Origin: an uncultured Flavobacteriaceae bacterium
Lineage (GTDB): Bacteria > Bacteroidota > Bacteroidia > Flavobacteriales > Flavobacteriaceae
Direction of reading: 5' to 3'
NCBI GenBank assembly: GCA_947488435.1
Contig: CANKZG010000002.1
Span: 310,001-374,000, forward strand
Length of the DNA stretch: 64,000 bases
A model generated the notes under the pieces. The model saw only the letters and a list, made by a program, of their open reading frames with translations, was not told the origin of the DNA and did not search any database. Positions 8,382 through 16,421 of this stretch are shown here, piece by piece. Numbering within the stretch: position 1 is the stretch's first letter; each line of letters starts with the position of its first letter. The translations under genes and the position numbers were made by a program.

Positions 8382-8389
8382 TATATTTG
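8382..8389 (+). promoter_or_regulatory. -7 box before the HD hydrolase gene
   Basis: TATATTTG fits TAnnTTTG; a TATTG at 8356-8360 lies 21 bases upstream as a weak -33 element, inside the first codons of the divergent porX. The gene start is 22 bases downstream. Confidence 0.4.
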
Positions 8390-8410
8390 CTGTTATAAAG
8401 CGAAGTCACC

Positions 8411-9640
8411 TTGGTAGAAACTGGCAAACTTAAAATATTCAACGATCCAATTTACGGATTTATTGGAATACCCAGCCCCTTTATTTTTCAACTTATTGCA
8501 GAACCTCATTTTCAACGGCTGCGCCGGATCTCTCAAATGGGGCTTTCGTATCTGGTATACCCGGGAGCGCACCATACCCGATTTCACCATGCCTTAGGCA
8601 GTATGCATTTGATGGTGAAGACTATAGCGGTTTTAAAACAGAAAAAAGTACCGATAAGCCCTGAAGAAGAAGAAGGTTTGTTGATAGCAATCTTACTGCA
8701 TGATATTGGTCATGGTCCTTTTTCACATGCTATGGAGCATAGTATTGTTGAGGGAATTCAACACGAAGCAATTTCTCTGCACTTTATGGAGTTAATGAAT
8801 CGTAAGTATAAGGGACGCTTAGCCATTGCCATTGCCATTTTTAAGGGAGAACATCCAAAAGTATTTTTGAATCAATTGGTTTCAGGACAGTTAGATATGG
8901 ATCGTTTGGATTATTTGAAACGCGATAGTTTTTATACTGGGGTTTCTGAAGGAAATATCAATGCTGATCGCTTAATTGCTATGCTAAATGTAGTGGATGA
9001 TCGTTTGGTAGTTGCGGAAAAAGGGATTTACTCCGTAGAAAAGTTCCTTTTTGCCCGACGATTTATGTATTGGCAGGTGTACTTGCATAAAACAGGTATT
9101 GTAGCTGAACAATTGCTAATTAAAACCTTGCAACGCGCCAAAAGTTTGTTGCGAAAAGGAATTGCAATAGACGCCAGTGAACCATTGTTGTTTTTTATGA
9201 AAAACACTATAAATGAGGGAAATTTTGATGATAAGACCCTGCTTAAGTTTGCCTTGTTGGATGATATCGACATTTTAAGCGCCATTAAATCTTGGCAGAA
9301 TCATTCAGACACGGTATTAGCAAAACTCTGCAGTATGATATTAAATAGGAACTTTTTACATATTAAATTGAAAAATAAGCCTATTCGCAAGGAAAAAATA
9401 GAAGAATACAAGGTAAAGGTTCAAGAACAATTTCAACTTACTCCAGAAGAAACTTTTTACTTTGTTTTTACAGGTGAAATACACAATCAAGCCTACCGTA
9501 GCGACAAACAAAACATTAATATACTCTATACAAACGGTAAAATTGTAGATGTAGCAAAAGCATCAGATCAACTGAATCTAAAGGCACTCTCGAAAACTGT
9601 GGTGAAATATTATATCTGTTATCCTAAAGATGCTGTTTAA
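8411..9640 (+). CDS. HD-domain phosphohydrolase (dGTPase/SAMHD1-like)
   Basis: A 409-residue metal-dependent phosphohydrolase. The HD motif is clear: HHTRFHHALG (about residues 54-63) supplies the first histidine, LLHDIGHGPFSHAMEH (95-110) carries the His-Asp pair, and the LDMDRLDYLKRDS stretch supplies the distal aspartate and the deoxynucleotidase-like signature. The best family guess is a dNTP triphosphohydrolase relative; substrate not shown. The start is a TTG at 8411 (no nearer ATG fits the conserved KLKIFNDPIYGFI beginning). It sits between porX and lpxD, an order I recall from other flavobacteria. Confidence 0.85.
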   Translation: MVETGKLKIFNDPIYGFIGIPSPFIFQLIAEPHFQRLRRISQMGLSYLVYPGAHHTRFHHALGSMHLMVKTIAVLKQKKVPISPEEEEGLLIAILLHDIGHGPFSHAMEHSIVEGIQHEAISLHFMELMNRKYKGRLAIAIAIFKGEHPKVFLNQLVSGQLDMDRLDYLKRDSFYTGVSEGNINADRLIAMLNVVDDRLVVAEKGIYSVEKFLFARRFMYWQVYLHKTGIVAEQLLIKTLQRAKSLLRKGIAIDASEPLLFFMKNTINEGNFDDKTLLKFALLDDIDILSAIKSWQNHSDTVLAKLCSMILNRNFLHIKLKNKPIRKEKIEEYKVKVQEQFQLTPEETFYFVFTGEIHNQAYRSDKQNINILYTNGKIVDVAKASDQLNLKALSKTVVKYYICYPKDAV

Positions 9641-9663
9641 CATTTTTTGTTACTTTTGTGTCC

Positions 9664-10689
9664 ATGAAATTTACAGCAACCCAAATTGCAGGTATTTTAG
9701 AAGGTGAAATTGAAGGGAATCCCGAAATAGCAGTTGATAAATTAGCTAAAATTGAAGAGGGAGAAAAGGGGTCTTTAACCTTTTTAGCAAATCCGAAATA
9801 CACCTCTTATATCTACACCACGAAAGCCTCTATTACTATTGTAAATAAAGACTTTGTTCCCGACCAAGACTTGGATACTACTTTGATTAAGGTAGATGAC
9901 GCGTACCAATCATTTTCAAAACTACTCGAATATTACAATCAAGTAAAAAATAATAAAACCGGTATTGAAAGCCCGGTATTTATGGCGGAAAGTGCCTCTT
10001 ATGGAAAAGATTTTTATTTAGGTGCTTTTTCTTATTTGGGGAATAATGTGACTATCGGTAATAATGTAAAAATTTATCCAAACGTATATGTCGGCGACAA
10101 TGTGACTATTGGAGATGATGTTGTTGTTTTTGCAGGAGCTAAAATTTATTCGGAATCTATTATAGGTAAAGACTGCGTAATTCATAGTGGGGCAATTATA
10201 GGAGCAGATGGATTTGGTTTTACCCCTAATGAAGAAGGAGCCTATAAAAAAGTTCCGCAAACTGGAAATGTTATTTTGGAGGATTCTGTTGATGTTGGTG
10301 CAGGTACAACCATCGATAGAGCAACTTTAGGTTCTACTATTTTGCGTAAGGGAGTGAAACTAGACAATCAAATTCAAATCGCGCATAATGTAGAAATTGG
10401 TGAGCATACGGCAATTGCTGCACAAACAGGAATCGCAGGTTCTACCAAAATAGGAAAAAACTGTTTAATTGGAGGCCAGGTAGGTATTGTAGGCCATATC
10501 GTAATTGGAGATCGAGTGCGCATACAGGCGCAATCAGGAATCGGAAGAAATGTTAAGGACGATGAGGTACTTCAGGGTTCCCCAGCTTTAAATTATGGCG
10601 ATTATAACAAATCATATGTTCACTTTAAAAATTTGCCAAAGTTGGTGAATAGGATTAATGAATTAGAAAAGGAGAAAAATGAGCACTAA
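9664..10689 (+). CDS. lpxD: UDP-3-O-acylglucosamine N-acyltransferase LpxD
   Basis: Third step of lipid A biosynthesis: adds the second 3-hydroxyacyl chain to UDP-3-O-acylglucosamine. The 341-residue length is standard. The N-terminal uridine-binding domain is followed by left-handed beta-helix hexapeptide repeats (NNVTIGNNVKIYPNV and onwards, about 110-310); the catalytic histidine lies in DNQIQIAHNVEIG. I chose ATG 9664 over the GTG at 9658. A TACTTTTG box at 9651-9658 lies right before the gene but so close that it would give a nearly leaderless message. The last 11 bases overlap lpxC-fabZ, so the two are co-transcribed. Confidence 0.94.
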   Translation: MKFTATQIAGILEGEIEGNPEIAVDKLAKIEEGEKGSLTFLANPKYTSYIYTTKASITIVNKDFVPDQDLDTTLIKVDDAYQSFSKLLEYYNQVKNNKTGIESPVFMAESASYGKDFYLGAFSYLGNNVTIGNNVKIYPNVYVGDNVTIGDDVVVFAGAKIYSESIIGKDCVIHSGAIIGADGFGFTPNEEGAYKKVPQTGNVILEDSVDVGAGTTIDRATLGSTILRKGVKLDNQIQIAHNVEIGEHTAIAAQTGIAGSTKIGKNCLIGGQVGIVGHIVIGDRVRIQAQSGIGRNVKDDEVLQGSPALNYGDYNKSYVHFKNLPKLVNRINELEKEKNEH

Positions 10690-12088
10690 TACCAGTGTAA
10701 AACAACGAACTATTGCTGAGGCAGTTACACTTACAGGAGTTGGACTGCATACCGGGGAAAACGTAAACATGCGTTTTGTTCCGGCACCGGAAAATCATGG
10801 ATACGCTTTTAAACGAATCGATTTGGAGGGAGAACCCATAATAGAAGCTGATGCTAATTATGTGGTAAATACACAGCGGGGAACAAATTTAGAAAAGCAT
10901 GGGGTAAAAATACAAACCTCAGAACATGTACTAGCAGCGCTTGTAGGTCTGGAAATTGATAATGTTTTAATTGAGTTGAACGCTCCAGAACCACCAATAA
11001 TGGACGGATCTTCTAAGTTCTTTGTAGAAGCACTAGAAGAAGCCGGAATTGTAGAGCAAGAAGCAGACCGGGAAGAGTATGTAGTGAAAAATGTAATTAC
11101 CTATAAGGATGAGGCTACAGGCAGTGAAATAACTGTTATTCCATCTGATAATTATCAGGTAACTACAATGGTAGATTTTGGAACCAAAGTTTTGGGCACT
11201 CAAAATGCTACTTTAGATAAACTCGAAGAATTTAAAACAGAGATTGCTGATGCAAGAACCTTTAGTTTTTTGCACGAGCTGGAAATGTTACTCGAACATG
11301 GCCTAATTAAAGGAGGAGATCTAAACAATGCTATTGTTTATGTAGATAAGGAAATTTCGCAAGGAACAATGAAACGCCTTGAGAAAGCCTTTAAAAAGAA
11401 GAAGCTTTCTGTAAAACCGAATGGTATTTTGGATAATCTCACGCTGCATCAACCGAATGAAGCTGCACGACACAAATTACTGGATGTAATTGGAGATTTG
11501 GCTTTAGCAGGAACTAGAATTCGGGGAAAGGTTATTGCAAATAAACCGGGGCACTATGTGAACACGCAATTTGCCAAAAAAATTGCAAAGATTATAAAGC
11601 TAGAAAAGCGTAATAATATTCCGCAATTTGATTTGCAAAAACCGCCATTAATGGATGTTACGCAAATCATGAATATGCTTCCACATCGCCCGCCCTTTTT
11701 GTTGGTTGATAAAATTTTAGAGCTTTCAGATACGCATGTTGTGGGGCTTAAAAATGTAACAATGAATGAACCTTTTTTTATAGGTCATTTTCCAGGAGCG
11801 CCTGTTATGCCTGGTGTTTTACAGGTAGAAGCTATGGCGCAAACAGGAGGTATTTTAGTGCTGAGTACGGTACCTGATCCAGAAAATTACCTTACTTTCT
11901 TTATGAAGATCGATAAGGTAAAATTTAAGAAACAAGTAGTGCCCGGAGATACACTTGTCTTTAAATGTGATTTAATTTCTCCTATACGCCGCGGAATCTG
12001 TCATATGCAGGCTTATACTTACGCTAATGGTCAATTGGTATCTGAAGCAGAGCTTATGGCGCAGATCGTAAAAAATAAAGAAAAGTAA
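10679..12088 (+). CDS. lpxC: Bifunctional LpxC deacetylase / FabZ dehydratase fusion
   Basis: The N-terminal part (about residues 1-305) is UDP-3-O-acyl-GlcNAc deacetylase, the committed zinc-dependent step of lipid A synthesis: GVGLHTGENV near the start, SEHVLAAL with the first zinc histidine, and RHKLLDVIGDLALAG with the second His and the Asp. The C-terminal part (about 320-469) is 3-hydroxyacyl-ACP dehydratase: LPHRPPFLLVDKI and the active-site helix GHFPGAPVMPGVLQVEAMAQ with catalytic His and Glu. The fusion is normal for Bacteroidota and not a frameshift or assembly error. Co-regulating both activities in one chain links lipid A and fatty acid elongation. 3 bases separate its stop from lpxA. 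Confidence 0.96.
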   Translation: MSTNTSVKQRTIAEAVTLTGVGLHTGENVNMRFVPAPENHGYAFKRIDLEGEPIIEADANYVVNTQRGTNLEKHGVKIQTSEHVLAALVGLEIDNVLIELNAPEPPIMDGSSKFFVEALEEAGIVEQEADREEYVVKNVITYKDEATGSEITVIPSDNYQVTTMVDFGTKVLGTQNATLDKLEEFKTEIADARTFSFLHELEMLLEHGLIKGGDLNNAIVYVDKEISQGTMKRLEKAFKKKKLSVKPNGILDNLTLHQPNEAARHKLLDVIGDLALAGTRIRGKVIANKPGHYVNTQFAKKIAKIIKLEKRNNIPQFDLQKPPLMDVTQIMNMLPHRPPFLLVDKILELSDTHVVGLKNVTMNEPFFIGHFPGAPVMPGVLQVEAMAQTGGILVLSTVPDPENYLTFFMKIDKVKFKKQVVPGDTLVFKCDLISPIRRGICHMQAYTYANGQLVSEAELMAQIVKNKEK

Positions 12089-12091
12089 CTT

Positions 12092-12877
12092 ATGAACCAA
12101 CCGCTGGCTTATATTCACCCGGGAGCAAAAATCGCCAAAAATGTTGTCGTAGAACCTTTTACAACCATTCATAATAACGTAACTATTGGTGAAGGAACCT
12201 GGATAGGTTCTAATGTTACAATTATGGAAGGCGCACGTATCGGTAAAAATTGTAATATTTTTCCAGGAGCAGTGATCTCAGCTCCCCCGCAAGATCTCAA
12301 ATACAAAGGTGAGGAAACTACCGTTGTTATTGGTAATAATACAACTGTTAGGGAGTGTGCTACTATTCATAAAGGAACTGCGGATCGAATGAAAACCGTG
12401 ATTGGTAAAAATTGCCTGATCATGGCTTATTGCCATGTAGCTCACGATTCTTTAATAGGAAATAGTTGTATTTTTTCGAACAACTCCACTTTAGCGGGCC
12501 ATGTAACTATTGGTGATAATGTAGTATTGGCAGGAATGGTTGCCGTGCACCAATTTGTGTCCGTTGGGAATCATGCGTTTGTTACTGGGGGATCCTTGGT
12601 GCGTAAAGACGTACCTCCTTATGTAAAAGCCGCTAGAGAACCCTTATCTTATGTAGGGATTAATTCTATAGGGCTAAGACGCCGGGGGATAAACTCCGAT
12701 AAGATACGAGAGATTCAAAACATTTATCGCATCTTATATCAAAAAAACTATAACAATACACAGGCAGTGCAAATTATAGAAGCGGAAATGGAAGCTACAC
12801 CTGAAAGGGATGAAATTCTGCAGTTTATACGAAATTCGCAACGAGGAATTATGAAAGGGTATTTTAGCACAAATTGA
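12092..12877 (+). CDS. lpxA: Acyl-ACP--UDP-N-acetylglucosamine O-acyltransferase
   Basis: First step of lipid A biosynthesis. The 261-residue protein is a left-handed beta helix of hexapeptide repeats from residue 1 to about 190 (IHPGAKIAKNVVVEPF, NVTIGEGTWIGSN), with MAYCHVAHDSLIGN containing the catalytic histidine and AVHQFVSVGNHAFVTGG typical of LpxA, then a helical C-terminal domain (residues 195-260, GLRRRGINSDKIREIQNIYR). Same operon as lpxD and lpxC-fabZ. Confidence 0.95.
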   Translation: MNQPLAYIHPGAKIAKNVVVEPFTTIHNNVTIGEGTWIGSNVTIMEGARIGKNCNIFPGAVISAPPQDLKYKGEETTVVIGNNTTVRECATIHKGTADRMKTVIGKNCLIMAYCHVAHDSLIGNSCIFSNNSTLAGHVTIGDNVVLAGMVAVHQFVSVGNHAFVTGGSLVRKDVPPYVKAAREPLSYVGINSIGLRRRGINSDKIREIQNIYRILYQKNYNNTQAVQIIEAEMEATPERDEILQFIRNSQRGIMKGYFSTN

Positions 12878-12948
12878 TAAAAAATGCTAATTCGTAACCC
12901 GAAAAATGTTTAGTAATAATAACCAATAGAATTAATTAGGAAGAACCT

Positions 12949-13515
12949 ATGGCATCTACATCCGATATCCGAAAAGGACTATGTATTAAATACAATCATG
13001 ACATTTATAAAATCATTGAATTTTTACATGTGAAACCTGGAAAAGGTCCTGCTTTCGTGCGCACAAAACTTAAAAGTGTTACTTCAGGAAAAGTTATTGA
13101 TAATACGTTTTCCGCGGGACATAAAATCGATGATGTTCGTGTAGAAACACGCTCTTATCAGTATTTATATTCTGAAGGAGAAACCTATCACTTTATGAAT
13201 ACCAGCGACTATAATCAAATTACGATTGAAGAGGGGGCGTTAGATGCACCAGGTTTACTAAAGGAAGGAGAAATCGTTACGATTCTTTTCAATACCGAAG
13301 ACAGTATGCCGCTTACGGTAGAAATGCCTGCTAGCGTTATTTTAGAAATTACACATACAGAGCCAGGTGTAAAGGGCAATACCGCTACAAATGCTACAAA
13401 ACCTGCGACAGTAGAAACAGGAGCAAGAGTTAATGTTCCTTTATTTATTAATGAAGGTGATAAAATAAAAGTTGATACAGAAAAAGGAAGTTATATGGAG
13501 CGGATAAAAGAATAA
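12949..13515 (+). CDS. efp: Translation elongation factor P
   Basis: Relieves ribosome stalling at polyproline. The 188-residue protein has the three-domain layout; the exposed domain I loop is KPGKGPAFVR (about residues 28-37), with the lysine that carries a modification in many bacteria, followed by the KLKSV segment and the EF-P signature near the C-terminus (VNVPLFINEGDKIKVDT). 71 bases separate it from lpxA; no convincing promoter is visible there, so it may be read through from the lpx operon. Confidence 0.95.
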   Translation: MASTSDIRKGLCIKYNHDIYKIIEFLHVKPGKGPAFVRTKLKSVTSGKVIDNTFSAGHKIDDVRVETRSYQYLYSEGETYHFMNTSDYNQITIEEGALDAPGLLKEGEIVTILFNTEDSMPLTVEMPASVILEITHTEPGVKGNTATNATKPATVETGARVNVPLFINEGDKIKVDTEKGSYMERIKE

Positions 13516-13563
13516 GGTTGTATTCTTTTAAAAGCTAATATTGCTATAAGATCCTTTGCAATT

Positions 13564-14499
13564 ATGAAATTTCCTCAGGCACATACACTAAAACAGATTG
13601 CAACTTTAATAGATGCCGAATTTGTTGGCGACATCAGTTTTCCGATTTTGGGCTTGAATGAAATTCATGTGGTGGAACCTGGAGATATTGTATTTGTAGA
13701 TCATCCTAAATATTATAATAAAGCACTTGACTCTAGAGCTACTGTGGTTTTAATCAATAAAAAAGTCACTTGTCCGGAAGGGAAGGCATTGTTGATATCT
13801 GACGATCCTTTTCGTGATTTCAATAAACTTACAGCCTATTTTAAGCCGTTTCAAAAAGCTGAAAATCAAATTGCTGAAACAGCGGTTATCGGAAAAAATA
13901 CGGTTATTCAACCCAATGTATTTATCGGGAATAATGTAACAATTGGTGACAATTGCTGTATCCATGCTAATGTTGCGATCTATGATAATTGTGTTATTGG
14001 AGATCATGTTACAATTCATGCTGGAACTGTGTTAGGTGCGGACGCTTTTTACTACAAAAAGAGAGCAGAAGGATTTGATAAATTATTATCTGGAGGAAAG
14101 GTAGTTATCGAAGATCATGTAGAAATAGGAGCACTGTGTACTATTGATAAAGGTGTAACTGGAGACACGACTATTGGTGCGGGGAGTAAATTGGATAATC
14201 AAATTCAAGTAGGACATGATACCGTTATAGGTAAGAAGTGTTTAATTGCCTCTCAGACAGGTATTGCGGGCTGTGTTGTTATTGAAGATGAGGTGACCAT
14301 TTGGGGACAAGTAGGTGTAATAAGTGGTATTACTATTGAAAAAAACGTGGTGATATTAGCGCAATCAGGTATTGGTAAATCGTTAGAAGCTGGAAAGACA
14401 TATTTAGGAAGTCCTGCGGAAGAAGCAAGGGATATGATTCGTAAAATGAATTATATCAAAGAGATCCCAAGCTTGTTAAAAGATCGGAAAAATAAATAA
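13564..14499 (+). CDS. Second LpxD-like N-acyltransferase
   Basis: A 311-residue paralogue of the LpxD at 9664. Residues 1-100 resemble the LpxD uridine-binding domain (DISFPILGLNEIHVVEPGDIVFVDHPKY) and about 105-290 are hexapeptide repeats. The equivalent of the catalytic histidine is kept in DNQIQVGHDTVIG. It is shorter at the C-terminus than true LpxD, lacking the terminal helices. I recall such a second gene, annotated as UDP-3-O-(3-hydroxymyristoyl)glucosamine N-acyltransferase, downstream of efp in flavobacteria. A different acyl chain or a different nucleotide sugar is possible; not resolvable from sequence. Confidence 0.8.
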   Translation: MKFPQAHTLKQIATLIDAEFVGDISFPILGLNEIHVVEPGDIVFVDHPKYYNKALDSRATVVLINKKVTCPEGKALLISDDPFRDFNKLTAYFKPFQKAENQIAETAVIGKNTVIQPNVFIGNNVTIGDNCCIHANVAIYDNCVIGDHVTIHAGTVLGADAFYYKKRAEGFDKLLSGGKVVIEDHVEIGALCTIDKGVTGDTTIGAGSKLDNQIQVGHDTVIGKKCLIASQTGIAGCVVIEDEVTIWGQVGVISGITIEKNVVILAQSGIGKSLEAGKTYLGSPAEEARDMIRKMNYIKEIPSLLKDRKNK

Positions 14500-14534
14500 G
14501 CGCAAGAATAGTTTAGATTTAATTTTCAAAGCTA

Positions 14535-14542
14535 TATTTTTG
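14535..14542 (+). promoter_or_regulatory. -7 box before sucD
   Basis: TATTTTTG fits TAnnTTTG, 29 bases before the sucD ATG. No clean -33 TTTG at the right distance is visible. Confidence 0.35.
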
Positions 14543-14571
14543 TGCCGCAAATAAAGATAAAGACTTAAAAT

Positions 14572-15444
14572 ATGAGCGTTTTAGTAAATAAAGACTCTAA
14601 AATAATTGTGCAAGGATTTACGGGTAGTGAAGGGACCTTCCATGCCGAACAAATGATTGCTTACGGTACTAATATCGTTGGTGGTGTTACTCCAGGAAAA
14701 GGTGGACAAGAACATTTAGGAAAACCGGTTTTTAATACCGTTAGTGAGGCGGTAAGTGAAGTGGAGGCAGATACTACTATTATATTTGTGCCACCGGCAT
14801 TTGCTGCTGATGCTATTATGGAGGCTGCCAGTGCAGGTATAAAAGTTGTAATTACGATTACTGAAGGTATTCCTGTGGCTGATATGGTAAAAGCATATGA
14901 CTATATTCAAGATAAAGATTGCCGCTTGGTAGGACCAAATTGCCCAGGGGTTATTACTCCAGGAGAAGCCAAAGTAGGAATTATGCCTGGATTCGTATTT
15001 GAAAAAGGAAATGTAGGAGTTGTTTCCAAATCCGGAACACTTACCTACGAAGCTGCAGATCAGGTTGTGCGCCAAGGCTTAGGAATAACTACAGCAATTG
15101 GCATTGGTGGAGACCCAATTATTGGGACAACAACAAAAGAAGCCGTAGAGTTATTAATTAACGATGCAGATACAGAATGTGTGGTAATGATTGGTGAGAT
15201 TGGCGGTCAATTAGAAGCAGATGCAGCACAGTGGTACAAGGCTAGTGGCAGTACAAAACCTATTGTTGGTTTTATCGCTGGTGAAACGGCGCCGGCAGGA
15301 AGAACAATGGGACATGCAGGAGCTATTGTTGGAGGGAGTGATGATACTGCTCAGGCAAAAAAACGAATTATGAGAGAATGTGGTATCCATGTAGTAGATT
15401 CTCCAGCAGAAATAGGTTTGAAAGTTAAAGAGGTTTTAGGATAA
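14572..15444 (+). CDS. sucD: Succinyl-CoA synthetase alpha subunit
   Basis: TCA cycle enzyme making succinate and ATP/GTP from succinyl-CoA. The 290-residue protein has the CoA-binding Rossmann domain ([17 protein letters not shown], about residues 14-30), [13 protein letters not shown], and the phosphohistidine loop GHAGAIVGG (about 243-251) with the active His. The beta subunit gene sucC is not adjacent, which is common in Bacteroidota. Confidence 0.96.
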   Translation: MSVLVNKDSKIIVQGFTGSEGTFHAEQMIAYGTNIVGGVTPGKGGQEHLGKPVFNTVSEAVSEVEADTTIIFVPPAFAADAIMEAASAGIKVVITITEGIPVADMVKAYDYIQDKDCRLVGPNCPGVITPGEAKVGIMPGFVFEKGNVGVVSKSGTLTYEAADQVVRQGLGITTAIGIGGDPIIGTTTKEAVELLINDADTECVVMIGEIGGQLEADAAQWYKASGSTKPIVGFIAGETAPAGRTMGHAGAIVGGSDDTAQAKKRIMRECGIHVVDSPAEIGLKVKEVLG

Positions 15445-15489
15445 CAGACTTATTTTGTTAAAGTTTATAGAATAAACTAAAATACTATG

Positions 15490-15523
15490 TCCATCGGTCT
15501 TATTTTTAGGTCGGTGGATTTTT
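15490..15523 (+). terminator. Terminator after sucD
   Basis: Stem TCCATCGGTC / GGTCGGTGGA (15490-15499 with 15509-15518; 10 pairs, three of them G-U) followed by TTTTT. Confidence 0.65.
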
Positions 15524-15608
15524 AGTATAACACTAAGTTTGATGCTACTTTTAATAAAGCATACAACCAATAAACAATAGTAAATAACCAACTTTTAATA
15601 CATAACTA

Positions 15609-16355
15609 ATGAAACTTTTAGAAGGAAAAAATGTAATAATTACTGGAGCAAGTAGAGGAATAGGAATGGGAATAGCAAAAGTGTTTGCGTCTCATGGAGC
15701 TAATGTAGCATTTACCTATAGTTCTAGTGAAGCCCCAGCGTTGGCATTAGAAAAGGAGCTAACAGCATTAGGAGTAACTGCAAAAGCTTATAAAAGTAAT
15801 GCTGCAAGCTTTTCAGCAGCAGAGGAATTGGTGGCAAAAGTTTTAGAAGATTTTGGTGGAATTGATGTACTGATTAATAATGCAGGTATCACTAAAGATA
15901 ATCTGTTAATGCGTATGGTAGAAGATGATTTTGATGCAGTTATTGAAATCAATTTAAAATCCGTTTTTAATATGACCAAAGCAGTACAACGAACCTTACT
16001 GAAGCAACGCAAAGGATCGATTATCAACATGAGTAGTGTGGTAGGTGTAAAAGGAAATGCAGGTCAAACCAACTATGCGGCATCTAAAGCTGGAATGATT
16101 GGATTTACAAAATCTGTTGCCTTAGAATTGGGTTCACGAAATATACGTTGTAACGCAATAGCCCCTGGTTTTATTGAAACAGAAATGACCGATAAATTAG
16201 ACGATAAAGTCGTGGAAGGCTGGCGTAATGCTATTCCGCTGAAACGAGGAGGATCTCCCGAAGATGTCGCCAACGCCTGTTTGTTTTTGGCATCTGATAT
16301 GTCTGCATATATTACGGGTCAAGTATTAAATGTAGATGGAGGAATGTTAACGTAA
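15609..16355 (+). CDS. fabG: 3-oxoacyl-[acyl-carrier-protein] reductase
   Basis: NADPH-dependent ketoreductase of fatty acid elongation. The 248-residue short-chain dehydrogenase has the cofactor motif GASRGIGMGIA (about residues 13-23), NNAGIT (about 90-95), catalytic Ser in MSSVVGVKGNAGQ and the YAASKAG motif (about 156-162), and ends with GQVLNVDGGM, typical of FabG. Other SDR enzymes share these motifs, but the length and C-terminus fit FabG well. It has its own upstream region after the sucD terminator. Confidence 0.92.
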   Translation: MKLLEGKNVIITGASRGIGMGIAKVFASHGANVAFTYSSSEAPALALEKELTALGVTAKAYKSNAASFSAAEELVAKVLEDFGGIDVLINNAGITKDNLLMRMVEDDFDAVIEINLKSVFNMTKAVQRTLLKQRKGSIINMSSVVGVKGNAGQTNYAASKAGMIGFTKSVALELGSRNIRCNAIAPGFIETEMTDKLDDKVVEGWRNAIPLKRGGSPEDVANACLFLASDMSAYITGQVLNVDGGMLT

Positions 16356-16421
16356 CCCCTCATATAGAAATAAATGTATCTGCTAAAGCGCCAACAAAAA
16401 TTTCAATTCTAAAATTCGTTT

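Noticed and set aside
10679-12088. Possible mis-joined genes lpxC and fabZ
   Set aside because: The fusion is normal in Bacteroidota and both active sites are intact.
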